Shown piece by piece: positions 1 to 8,141 of a stretch of 64,000 bases of DNA (its first letter is position 1; each line of letters starts with the position of its first letter). This stretch comes from Pseudomonas sp. LBUM920 (lineage in GTDB: Bacteria; Pseudomonadota; Gammaproteobacteria; Pseudomonadales; Pseudomonadaceae): the NCBI RefSeq assembly GCF_003852315.1, contig NZ_CP027762.1, positions 2,585,501 to 2,649,500 on the forward strand, in the 5' to 3' direction. The translations under genes were made by a program, and so were the position numbers. The notes under the pieces are model-generated. The model had not been told where the DNA came from and ran no database searches. It was given only the letters and a program-made list of their open reading frames with translations.

Positions 1-7
1 TCAAGCA

Positions 8-1066
8 TCAGGCGTTCCTCGCGGCGAAGTCGATACGCGGGTCCACCAGGGTGTAGCAGAGGTCACCGATGAGTTTTATCAAGAGGCCAAACAGGGTGAA
101 GATAAACAGCGAGCCGAACACCACCGGGTAGTCACGGGACACGGCGGCTTCATAGCTCATGCGGCCCAGGCCGTCGAGGGAGAAAATCACCTCGATGAGC
201 AGGGAGCCGGCGAAAAACACGCTGATGAACGCCTGGGGAATCCCCGAGATCACCAGCAGCATGGCATTGCGAAATACGTGGCCATACAGCACGCGCCGTT
301 CGCTTAAACCCTTGGCGCGCGCAGTGACCACGTATTGGCGGGTAATTTCATTCAGGAAAGAGTTTTTGGTCAGGATGGTCAGCGTGGCGAACCCGCCGAT
401 CACCAGCGCGGTGACCGGCAGCACCAGGTGCCAGAAGTAGTCGGCAATCTTGCCCACGGTGCTCAGCTCTTCGAAATTCTCCGAGACCAGCCCGCGCACC
501 GGGAACCAGTTCAGCGACGTACCGCCGGCGAACACCACAATCAGGAACATCGCAAACAGGAACGCCGGCATTGCGTAACCGATGACGATGGCGGTGCTGC
601 TCCACACGTCAAAACTGCTGCCGTGGCGCACCGCCTTGCGAATTCCCAAGGGGATCGACACCAGGTAGGTGATCAACGTGGCCCACAGGCCGAGGGAAAT
701 CGTCACCGGCATCTTTTCCAGGATCAGGTCGATTACCGTCGAGCCGCGAAAGAAGCTGTTGCCGAAGTCCAGCTGCGCATAATTCTTGAGCATCAGCCAC
801 AGGCGTTCCGGGGCGGGCTTGTCGAAGCCGTATTGTTTTTCGATGTCCTTGATCAGTTTCGGGTCCAGGCCGCGGCTGGCGCGGGAGCCGCTGATACTTT
901 CGCCGGAGCCGCCGCCGATGCCGCCGCCGCCAATCCCTTGCAAGTGCGCGATGGCCTGTTCAACCGGGCCGCCGGGTGCGGCCTGCACGATGACGAAGTT
1001 GACCAGCAGGATGATCACCAGCGTCGGAATGATCAGCAGCAGGCGCCGCACGATATAGGCAAACAT
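8..1066 (-). CDS. YejB-type peptide ABC transporter permease (second locus)
   Basis: Inner-membrane permease of a dipeptide/oligopeptide (microcin C / YejABEF type) importer, 352 aa. The N-terminus MFAYIVRRLLLIIPTL is the first membrane helix, followed by a VNFVIVQAAPGGPVEQ segment and a Gly/Ser-rich stretch at about residues 44-62. The C-terminal half carries the permease EAA-type region around TARAKGLSERRVLYGHVFRNA. It is clearly paralogous to the permease at 7068-8141. Its ATG overlaps the TGA of the upstream binding-protein gene by one base, so the pair is translationally coupled. The matching second permease and ATPase would lie beyond the left edge. Family assignment is firm; the substrate is inferred. 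Confidence 0.9.
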   Translation of the reverse strand: MFAYIVRRLLLIIPTLVIILLVNFVIVQAAPGGPVEQAIAHLQGIGGGGIGGGSGESISGSRASRGLDPKLIKDIEKQYGFDKPAPERLWLMLKNYAQLDFGNSFFRGSTVIDLILEKMPVTISLGLWATLITYLVSIPLGIRKAVRHGSSFDVWSSTAIVIGYAMPAFLFAMFLIVVFAGGTSLNWFPVRGLVSENFEELSTVGKIADYFWHLVLPVTALVIGGFATLTILTKNSFLNEITRQYVVTARAKGLSERRVLYGHVFRNAMLLVISGIPQAFISVFFAGSLLIEVIFSLDGLGRMSYEAAVSRDYPVVFGSLFIFTLFGLLIKLIGDLCYTLVDPRIDFAARNA

Positions 1067-2928
1067 CAGCGGGCCCCTCCACGTTTTTTCAACTCGGCGT
1101 TCATTTGTTCATTGGTCAGTGGTGTGGGGCTGATTTCCCACCAGGTTTCCAGGGCTTCGTCGTTCTTGGCCTCGATCGCCGGCCGGCCGAAGCGGTTCCA
1201 CCACGCGGCCGAGGTGCCGGGCGGGTAATAGTTTGGGATCCACAGGTAATTCCATTGCAGCACACGGTCCAGGGCATGGGCGTAGGTGAGCATCTGCGCC
1301 TGGGTGGTGGCCTTGACCAGGCCGCTGATCAGCGTGTCGACGGCCGGGTCTTTGAGCACCATGTAGTTATTGGCGCCGGGGTCGTAGGCCGCCTGCGAGC
1401 CGAAGTAGTTGTACAGCTCCAGGCCCGGCGAGGTGGTGACCGGGAAGCCCACGACGATCATGTCGTAATCACGGGCCATCATGCGGTTCACATACTGCGA
1501 GGAGTCAATGCGGCGGATATTCAGGGTGATGCCGATCTGTGCCAGGTTGCGCTTGTACGGCAACAGCAGGCGTTCCAGGCCGGGCTGGGCATTGAGGAAA
1601 GTGAATTCCAGCGGCTCGCCGTCGGCGTTGACCAGCTTGTCACCCTTGGGTTTCCAGCCTGCCGCTTCCAGCAGTGCCAGGGCTTGCAACTGTTTGTCGC
1701 GAATCATGCCGCTGCCGTCGGTGACCGGCGCCTTGAACACCTGGGTGAACACCTCAGCGGGCACTTGGTCGCGCAACGGTTCAAGAATGGCCAGTTCTTC
1801 CTGGGTTGGCAGCTGGCTGGCGGCCAGCGGGCTGTTGGAAAAATAGCTCTGCTGGCGAATGTACAGGTTGCGCATCATCTGCCGGTTGGCCCATTCAAAA
1901 TCCCACAGCATCGCCAGGGCCTGGCGCACGCGGCGGTCCTTGAACATCGGCTTCTGCACGTTGAACACATAGCCCTGGGCCGGTTGCGGCATCTCTTTGG
2001 CCAGGTGCGCACGTTGCAGGCGGCCGTCGTCCAGCGCCGGGCCGTTGTAGCCGATGGAATAGCCGGTGGCGGAGAACTCACGGTTGAAATCGTAGGCACC
2101 GCCGCGCAGCACCTGACGGGCCACTTCGGTATCGCCGAAGTACTCCAGGCTCAGGTGATCGAAGTTGTACAGGCCACGGCTGACGGGCAAGTCCTTGCCC
2201 CACCAGTCCGGGTCGCGGGTGAAGGTGATGGTGCTGCCGGAGTCGATCTTGCTGACTTTATACGGGCCGCTGCCGAGCGGGGCTTCGTAGCCGCCGCCGT
2301 TGGCGAAGTCGCGGGTTTTCCACCAGTGCTCGGGAAACACCGGCAAGGTGGCGATATCCAGCGGCAGGGTGCGGTTTTCATTGCTGGAAAAATCGAAGCG
2401 CACCTGGCGCTCGTTTTCGACTTCGACGTGCTTGACGTCGGCGAACAGGGTGCGAAAGCGCAGGCTGCCCTGGGTCATCAGCAGGTCGAAGCTGTAGCGC
2501 ACGTCTTCGGCGGTGATCGGCTTGCCGTCGGCGAAGCGCGCCTTGGGGTTCAGGTAGAAGCGCAGGGACAGGCCGTCGTCGGCGCGCTCCATCTTCTCGG
2601 CGACCAGGCCGTAGACGGTGTAGGGCTCATCCAGGGAACGCTGGGCCAGCGGGGCGTAGAGCCAGCCGTCGACCTGAGAGACGCCAATGCCTTTGTCGAT
2701 GTACGGCAGCACATGGTCAAAACGCCCGATCTCGATGGCCGAGCGCCGCAGGCTGCCGCCTTTGGGGGCGTTGGGGTTGGCGTAGTCGAAATGGGTGAAG
2801 CCGGCGGGGTACTTGGCCGGTTCGCCGTAGACCGTGAGGTAGGTCTGCGGGGCCGCGATCACAGCGGTGCTGGCCAGCAGCAGGGCCAGGGCGGAGCTGC
2901 AGAATTTTATGGAAAAAGCCAATCGCAT
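1066..2928 (-). CDS. YejA-type periplasmic peptide-binding protein (second locus)
   Basis: Extracellular solute-binding protein, family 5, 620 aa. A Sec signal peptide (MRLAFSIKF..., Ala-rich core, cleavage near AVIA|APQT) is followed by the YejA-like start FTHFDYANPNAPKGG. GSGPYKVSKID and RVRQALAMLWDFEWANRQM are landmarks shared with the two binding proteins at 8142-9974 and 9971-11800, so the window holds three paralogues. It is first in a minus-strand unit with the permease at 8-1066. ATG start at 2928. The substrate is probably a peptide or peptide-nucleotide compound; divergence from the other two copies suggests a different ligand, which is inference. Confidence 0.88.
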   Translation of the reverse strand: MRLAFSIKFCSSALALLLASTAVIAAPQTYLTVYGEPAKYPAGFTHFDYANPNAPKGGSLRRSAIEIGRFDHVLPYIDKGIGVSQVDGWLYAPLAQRSLDEPYTVYGLVAEKMERADDGLSLRFYLNPKARFADGKPITAEDVRYSFDLLMTQGSLRFRTLFADVKHVEVENERQVRFDFSSNENRTLPLDIATLPVFPEHWWKTRDFANGGGYEAPLGSGPYKVSKIDSGSTITFTRDPDWWGKDLPVSRGLYNFDHLSLEYFGDTEVARQVLRGGAYDFNREFSATGYSIGYNGPALDDGRLQRAHLAKEMPQPAQGYVFNVQKPMFKDRRVRQALAMLWDFEWANRQMMRNLYIRQQSYFSNSPLAASQLPTQEELAILEPLRDQVPAEVFTQVFKAPVTDGSGMIRDKQLQALALLEAAGWKPKGDKLVNADGEPLEFTFLNAQPGLERLLLPYKRNLAQIGITLNIRRIDSSQYVNRMMARDYDMIVVGFPVTTSPGLELYNYFGSQAAYDPGANNYMVLKDPAVDTLISGLVKATTQAQMLTYAHALDRVLQWNYLWIPNYYPPGTSAAWWNRFGRPAIEAKNDEALETWWEISPTPLTNEQMNAELKKRGGAR

Positions 2929-3005
2929 TGTCAGCCTTGAGCGCCGGGTGAAGAAGAATAGAGATGTGTACGTTATCGGCTTAAGCCTTGCCAGTCATCA
3001 CATGC

Positions 3006-3035
3006 ACAACGGCCCACCAAAAGGCGGGCCGTTGT
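3006..3035 (-). terminator. Hairpin downstream of ppiC
   Basis: ACAACGGCCCACC, an AAAA loop, then GGCGGGCCGTTGT form a 13-bp stem with one mismatch, 24 bp past the ppiC stop. The T-rich tail is better on the plus strand (GTTGTTTATA) than on the minus strand. It may therefore work as a weak terminator or as an mRNA-stabilising hairpin for ppiC. Confidence 0.5.
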
Positions 3036-3058
3036 TTATAGCATCAGCACAGACTGGA

Positions 3059-3340
3059 TCAGTCCTGGCGGCTGGTGACTTCCAGCAGGTGGTAGCCGAA
3101 CTGGGTCTTGACCGGGCCTTGCACGGTGTTGACCGGGGCGCTGAAGACGACGGTGTCGAATTCTTTGACCATCTGGCCTGGGCCGAACGAACCGAGGTTG
3201 CCGCCGTCGCGGCTGGACGGGCAGCTGGAGTTGGCTTTGGCGATTTCTGCGAAATCGGCGCCGCCTTCGATCTGGGCTTTGAGTTCGTTGCACTTGTCTT
3301 CAGTGGACACGAGGATGTGACGGGCGGTGGCTTTGGCCAT
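3059..3340 (-). CDS. ppiC: Peptidyl-prolyl cis-trans isomerase, parvulin type
   Basis: Small single-domain parvulin of 93 aa, the same length as E. coli PpiC, with no signal peptide, so cytoplasmic. Family motifs are visible: ARHILV at the start, ADFAEIAKANSSCPSS, the GGNLGSFGPGQMVKEFD block, and the ending VKTQFGYHLLEV. A longer in-frame ORF begins upstream, but the ATG at 3340 is preceded by a good AAGGAG box (3350-3355 on the complementary strand) at a normal distance, so it is taken as the start. It stands alone between the second peptide-transporter pair and the long intergenic repeat. Catalyses proline isomerisation during protein folding. Confidence 0.95.
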   Translation of the reverse strand: MAKATARHILVSTEDKCNELKAQIEGGADFAEIAKANSSCPSSRDGGNLGSFGPGQMVKEFDTVVFSAPVNTVQGPVKTQFGYHLLEVTSRQD

Positions 3341-3813
3341 GGGGAATAACTCCTTGAATAAAAAGGGTGAGCGTACCGGATTCAGGCGGTTATTTGTTGG
3401 CAAAGTTCCGTTGGGTTTGGGTGGGGGGTATATCCGTTGCTGCGGTCAGGGCCGCTTAGGGTTCCGCTCTTACAGCGGGTCACTTTTGGCAAACGCCCCC
3501 AAAAGTAACCAAAAGGTCTTTGCCCCACCACTCGGCACCTCGCCTGGGCTCGGTGTGCCCTCACTCCGGCTTGAATCCGTGGGCCGCCGCGACGGGCCAT
3601 CCATGGCCCAACGCGGCTAACCCGGCGTCCTGCCGGGTTACCCACGGATTCAAGCCTGCGTTCGGCCAGCGTGGTTGACGGGGCCTCTCAGATCAAGATC
3701 AAAAGCAGATCAAAAGCAGAGCACGGCGGCCTAGTAGCCGACCTGAGTGGTTGAAGCAAAAGCATGGCAACAGCACAGCAGCACATCTCTATCTGATGCA
3801 CTGCGATCCAAAT

Positions 3814-3900
3814 GTGGGAGCGGGCTTGCTCGCGAAGGCGGTGTGTCAGCTACACATGAGTTGACTGACCCACCCCCTTCGCGAGCAAGCCCGCTCCCAC
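3814..3900. repeat. REPIN (inverted pair of REP sequences)
   Basis: GTGGGAGCGGGCTTGCTCGC on the left is matched by its inverted complement ending GCTCCCAC on the right. They flank a variable loop of about 45 bp. It sits in the core of composite element A. Confidence 0.9.
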
Positions 3901-3947
3901 AGTTTGACCGAGTACAGACCGCCAGCACCGCACTGCTTGGCTTTTCT

Positions 3948-4032
3948 GTGGGAGCTGGCTTGCCTGCGATGCAGACAACTCGGTGTATCAGTAACACCCA
4001 GTCGATGGCATCGCAGGCAAGCCAGCTCCCAC
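3948..4032. repeat. REPIN, GCTGGCTTGCCTGCGATG subtype
   Basis: GTGGGAGCTGGCTTGCCTGC and the inverted complement GCAGGCAAGCCAGCTCCCAC enclose a ~45-bp spacer. This is the second REPIN in the core of composite element A and a different sequence subtype from the one at 3814. Confidence 0.9.
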
Positions 4033-4431
4033 CTTTGATTGAGTTCATCTTCAAGAACCAGGTCGGCTGTCAGGCCGCCTCGCTTGCGCTTTTGATCTAA
4101 CCACTCAGGTCGGCTACCAGGCCGCCGTGCTCTGCTTTTGATCTTGATCTGCTTTTGACTTTGATCTTAGGCGCCCCGTTAAACCACGCTGGCCGAACGC
4201 AGGCTTGAATTCGTGGGTAACCCGGCAGGACGCCGGGTTAGCCGTGTTGGGCCATGGATGGCCCGTCACGGCGGCCCACGGATTCAAGCCGGAGTGAGGG
4301 CACACCGAGCCCAGGCGAGGTGCCGAGTGGTGGGGCAAGAGCCCTTTGGTTACTTTGGGGCTTTTCCAAAGTGACCCGCCGTAAGGGCGGAACCCATCTC
4401 AGCCATCACGCAATAACGGATATACACCCCG

Positions 4432-6045
4432 TCACGCCCGTACCCCAGCGGGCACCAAAAACGCCGCCTCCAACAACTGCCGCGTATAAACATGCTGCGG
4501 CTCAGCAAAAATCGCCGAAGCCTCCCCCTGTTCCACCACCTGCCCATGCTTGACCACCATCAACTGGTGACTCAACGCCTTCACCACCGCCAAATCATGG
4601 CTGATAAACAGGTAAGTGAGGTTGTACTTGGCCTGCAAACTGCGCAACAACTCCACCACCTGCCGCTGCACCGTACGGTCCAGCGCCGACGTCGGCTCAT
4701 CCAGCAAAATCAGGCGTGGCTTGAGCACCAACGCCCGGGCGATAGCAATCCGCTGCCGCTGCCCCCCGGAAAACTCATGCGGATAACGATGCCGCGACTC
4801 CGGATCCAGCCCAACCTCACGCAGCGCCGCAATAATCGCGGCCTCCTGCTCAACAGCCGTGCCCATCTTGTGAATCCGCAACCCCTCGCCAACAATCTCG
4901 CTGACACTCATCCGCGGGCTCAAGCTGCCAAACGGGTCCTGAAACACCACCTGCATTTCCCGCCGCAACGGGCGCACCTGCTGCTGAGTCAGCCGGTCCA
5001 GCTGCTGGCCCTCAAAACGAATCCCACCTTTGCTGGCAATCAAACGCAGAATTGCCAGGCCCAAGGTGGATTTGCCCGAACCGCTCTCGCCGACAATGCC
5101 CAGGGTTTGCCCTTGGGGCAGGCTGAAATTGATACCGTCCACCGCCTTGACGTAATCCACGGTGTTACGCAAAAAGCCCTTCTTGATCGGAAACCACACC
5201 CTCAGGTCATCAACCTCCAGCAAGGGCGGCCCGACGTCATTGGTCGCCGGCCCGCCACTGGGTTCCGCCGCCAGCAACTCCTGGGTGTAAGGGTGCTGAG
5301 GCGCCTGGAACAGCGTCTCGCAGTCAGCCTGCTCGACGATGCAACCCTTCTGCATCACGCACACGCGGTGGGCGATGCGCCGCACCAGGTTCAAGTCATG
5401 GCTGATCAGCAACAACGCCATGCCAAGGCGCGCCTGCAATTCCTTGAGCAGCTCAAGAATCTTCAACTGCACCGTCACGTCGAGGGCTGTGGTCGGTTCA
5501 TCCGCGATCAATAACTCTGGTTCGTTGGCCAGGGCCATCGCGATCATCACCCGCTGCCGCTGGCCGCCGGACAGCTCGTGGGGCAAGGCCTTGAGGCGCT
5601 TGTGCGGCTCGGGAATGCCCACCAGCTCAAGCAATTCCAGGGTGCGCCGGGTGGCGACCTTGCCAGTGAGCCCCTTGTGCAGGCCGAGCACTTCGTTGAT
5701 CTGCTTTTCAATCGAATGCAGCGGGTTCAACGAGGTCATCGGCTCCTGGAAGATCATCGCAATACGGTTGCCGCGAATATGCCGGATGGTTTTTTCTTTG
5801 AGCGTCAGCAGGTCCTGCCCGGAATAGGTGATGGTGCCGGCCGGGTGGCGGGCCAGCGGGTAGGGCAGCAGGCGCAGGATCGAGTGGGCAGTGACCGATT
5901 TGCCCGAGCCGCTTTCGCCGACCAGGGCGAGGGTTTCGCCGCGTTTGATATCGAAATTGACGTTATTGACCACCCGGTGGTGATGGTCGCCGGTGACGAA
6001 CTCGACACACAGGTCGCGGACTTCGATCAGATTGTCCTGATTCAT
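4432..6045 (-). CDS. nppD: Peptide/nucleoside-peptide ABC transporter, fused double ATPase
   Basis: Cytoplasmic ATPase of the Npp/Yej importer, 537 aa with two nucleotide-binding domains in one chain, as in YejF. Each half has a Walker A (GESGSGKSVTAHS, GESGSGKSTLGLA), an ABC signature (LSGGQRQRV, FSGGQRQRI) and a Walker B (LLIADEPTTALD, LILLDEPTSALD). The start is taken at the ATG at 6045, one base after the stop of the preceding permease and behind a GAGGAA box. A start 24 bp upstream would overlap the permease. It is last of five genes in the operon. In P. aeruginosa the equivalent operon (nppA1A2BCD, PA1811-PA1807) imports peptidyl-nucleoside antibiotics. Confidence 0.93.
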   Translation of the reverse strand: MNQDNLIEVRDLCVEFVTGDHHHRVVNNVNFDIKRGETLALVGESGSGKSVTAHSILRLLPYPLARHPAGTITYSGQDLLTLKEKTIRHIRGNRIAMIFQEPMTSLNPLHSIEKQINEVLGLHKGLTGKVATRRTLELLELVGIPEPHKRLKALPHELSGGQRQRVMIAMALANEPELLIADEPTTALDVTVQLKILELLKELQARLGMALLLISHDLNLVRRIAHRVCVMQKGCIVEQADCETLFQAPQHPYTQELLAAEPSGGPATNDVGPPLLEVDDLRVWFPIKKGFLRNTVDYVKAVDGINFSLPQGQTLGIVGESGSGKSTLGLAILRLIASKGGIRFEGQQLDRLTQQQVRPLRREMQVVFQDPFGSLSPRMSVSEIVGEGLRIHKMGTAVEQEAAIIAALREVGLDPESRHRYPHEFSGGQRQRIAIARALVLKPRLILLDEPTSALDRTVQRQVVELLRSLQAKYNLTYLFISHDLAVVKALSHQLMVVKHGQVVEQGEASAIFAEPQHVYTRQLLEAAFLVPAGVRA

Positions 6046-6046
6046 C

Positions 6047-7066
6047 TCATTTCCTCGGGTCGAAGGCATCGCGAGCGGACTCGCCGATAAACACCAGCAA
6101 ACTCAACATGATCGCCAGCACGGCAAAGGCACTGATGCCCAGCCACGGCGCTTGCAGGTTGGATTTGCCCTGGGCCACCAGTTCGCCCAGCGACGGCGAG
6201 CCGGCTGGCAGGCCGAAGCCGAGAAAATCCAGTGCGGTGAGGGTGCCGATGGCGCCGGTGAGGATGAACGGCATGAAGGTCATGGTCGACACCATGGCAT
6301 TGGGCAGGATGTGCCGGAACATGATCGCGCCGTTCTGCATCCCCAGCGCGCGGGCCGCGCGCACGTATTCGAGGTTGCGCCCGCGCAGGAATTCGGCACG
6401 CACCACATCGACCAGGCTCATCCACGAAAACAGCAGCATGATCCCCAGCAGCCACCAGAAGTTGGGCTGCACAAAGCTGGCGAGGATGATCAACAAGTAC
6501 AGCACCGGCAAGCCGGACCAGATCTCCAGAAAGCGCTGCCCGGCGAGGTCGACCCAGCCACCGTAGAACCCCTGCAAGGCGCCGGCGATCACGCCGATGA
6601 TCGAGCTGAGCACGGTGAGGGTCAGGGCGAACAGCACCGACACGCGGAACCCGTAGATCACTCGCGCCAAAACATCGCGGCCCTGGTCATCGGTGCCCAG
6701 CAGGTTGACCGAAGAGGGCGGGGCGGGGGCCGGCACTTTCAGGTCGTAGTTGATGCTCTGGTAGCTGAACGGGATCGGCGCCCACAGCGTCCAGGCGTCC
6801 TTGGCCTTGAGCAGTTCCTGGATGTACGGGCTCTTGTAGTTGGCCTCCAGCGGGAATTCGCCGCCAAAGGCGGTTTCCGGGTAGCGCTTGAGTGCCGGGA
6901 AGTACCAGTCACCGTCGAAGTGCACGGCCAATGGCTTGTCGTTGGCGATCAACTCCGCGCCCAGGCTCAGTACGAAGAGGATCAGGAACAGCCACAGCGA
7001 CCACCAGCCACGCTTGTTGGCCTTGAAACGCTCGAACCGACGGCGATTGAGGGGGGACAGGTTCAT
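6047..7066 (-). CDS. nppC: Peptide ABC transporter permease, YejE type
   Basis: Second inner-membrane permease of the Npp importer, 339 aa. MNLSPLNRRRFERFKANKRG is a basic cytoplasmic start. The first helix (WWSLWLFLILFVLSL) is followed by a long periplasmic loop typical of YejE (residues about 40-130), then the transporter core with LGTDDQGRDVLARVIYGFR and the EAA-type loop VRAARALGMQNGAIMFRHILPNA. The ATG at 7066 follows the nppB stop by one base and has a GGGAG box, so it is preferred to a start 21 bp upstream. It pairs with NppB to form the channel. Confidence 0.93.
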   Translation of the reverse strand: MNLSPLNRRRFERFKANKRGWWSLWLFLILFVLSLGAELIANDKPLAVHFDGDWYFPALKRYPETAFGGEFPLEANYKSPYIQELLKAKDAWTLWAPIPFSYQSINYDLKVPAPAPPSSVNLLGTDDQGRDVLARVIYGFRVSVLFALTLTVLSSIIGVIAGALQGFYGGWVDLAGQRFLEIWSGLPVLYLLIILASFVQPNFWWLLGIMLLFSWMSLVDVVRAEFLRGRNLEYVRAARALGMQNGAIMFRHILPNAMVSTMTFMPFILTGAIGTLTALDFLGFGLPAGSPSLGELVAQGKSNLQAPWLGISAFAVLAIMLSLLVFIGESARDAFDPRK

Positions 7067-7067
7067 C

Positions 7068-8141
7068 TCAATGCTCCCGGCTGGCAAAGTCGATACGCGG
7101 ATCGACCAGGGTGTAAGTGAGGTCGCCGATCAGTTTCACCACCAGCCCCAGCAAGGTGAAGATAAACAGCGTGCCGAACACCACCGGGTAGTCGCGGTTG
7201 ATCGCTGCTTCAAAGCTCATCAGGCCCAGGCCGTCGAGGGAGAAGATCACTTCCACCAGCAACGAGCCGGTGAAGAAGATGCCGATAAAGGCGGACGGGA
7301 AACCGGCAATCACCAACAGCATCGCGTTGCGAAACACGTGGCCGTAGAGCACGCGGTGGTGAGTCAGGCCTTTGGCCTTGGCGGTCACCACGTACTGTTT
7401 GTTGATCTCGTCAAGGAAGCTGTTTTTGGTCAGTAGCGTCATGGTCGCAAAGTTGCCGATCACCAGCGCTGTGACGGGCAGGGCCAAATGCCAGAAGTAA
7501 TCGAGGATCTTGCCGCTCCAGCTCAGTTCGTCGAAATTGTTCGAGGTGAGCCCGCGCAAGGGGAACCAGTCCAGGTAACTGCCGCCGGCAAACACCACGA
7601 TCAGCAGGATCGCAAACAGGAACGCCGGGATCGCATAACCGACGATGATCGCCGAACTGGTCCACACGTCGAAGTGACTGCCGTGGCGCGTGGCCTTGGC
7701 GATCCCCAGCGGAATCGACACCAGGTACATGATCAGCGTGCTCCATAACCCGAGGGAAATGGACACCGGCATCTTTTCCTTGATCAGGTCGATGACTTTG
7801 GCGTCACGAAAAAAGCTGTCGCCGAAATCCAGTCGGGCGTAGTTTTTGACCATGATCCACAACCGTTCCGGCGCCGATTTGTCGAAGCCGTACATCTTCT
7901 CGATTTCCTTGATCAGCGCCGGGTCCAGGCCCTGGGCGCCGCGGTAGCTGGAACCGGCCACCGACACTTCGGCACCGCCGCCGGCGATGCGGCTGGTGGC
8001 GCCTTCAAACCCTTCGAGTTTGGCGATCATCTGTTCCACCGGCCCCCCGGGAGCGGCCTGGATGATGATGAAGTTGATCAGCAAAATCCCGAACAGCGTG
8101 GGGATGATCAGCAACAGACGGCGAACAATATAAGCCAGCAT
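7068..8141 (-). CDS. nppB: Peptide ABC transporter permease, YejB type
   Basis: Inner-membrane permease, 357 aa, third gene of the operon. MLAYIVRRLLLIIPTLFGIL forms the first helix, and APGGPVEQMIAKLEG begins the YejB-specific periplasmic insert. The ABC-contact loop is TAKAKGLTHHRVLYGHVFRNA. The ATG directly follows the TAA of the upstream binding-protein gene (TAAATG), so the genes are tightly coupled. It is highly similar over its length to the permease at 8-1066, showing a duplicated transporter in this region. Confidence 0.93.
   Translation of the reverse strand: MLAYIVRRLLLIIPTLFGILLINFIIIQAAPGGPVEQMIAKLEGFEGATSRIAGGGAEVSVAGSSYRGAQGLDPALIKEIEKMYGFDKSAPERLWIMVKNYARLDFGDSFFRDAKVIDLIKEKMPVSISLGLWSTLIMYLVSIPLGIAKATRHGSHFDVWTSSAIIVGYAIPAFLFAILLIVVFAGGSYLDWFPLRGLTSNNFDELSWSGKILDYFWHLALPVTALVIGNFATMTLLTKNSFLDEINKQYVVTAKAKGLTHHRVLYGHVFRNAMLLVIAGFPSAFIGIFFTGSLLVEVIFSLDGLGLMSFEAAINRDYPVVFGTLFIFTLLGLVVKLIGDLTYTLVDPRIDFASREH

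Larger units (their letters stand above)
3424..4431. repeat. Composite ~1-kb palindromic intergenic element, copy A
   Basis: Non-coding block filling the gap between ppiC and nppD. Two arms of about 300 bp (3430-3735 and 4100-4427) are inverted copies of each other. Landmarks of the left arm are CCGCTCTTACAGCGGGTCAC, ACCACTCGGCACCTCGC and TAACCCGGCGTCCTGCCGGG; their complements recur in reverse order in the right arm. The outer ends are short inverted repeats around TATCCGTTGCTGCGG. The core holds two REPINs. A near-identical copy lies at 47767-48779. The right end touches the nppD stop codon. ORFs inside it are not credible genes. Similar long intergenic repeat families are known from P. fluorescens genomes; I cannot assign this to a named family. 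Confidence 0.9.

Noticed and set aside
3814..4032. Possible CRISPR-like repeats
   Set aside because: The repeats are inverted pairs (REPINs) with unequal spacing, not direct repeats with unique spacers, and no cas genes are present.
3731..4100. Overlapping ORFs of ~110 codons inside the composite elements
   Set aside because: Both strands are open because of REPIN palindromes, and the frames are broken between the two element copies.
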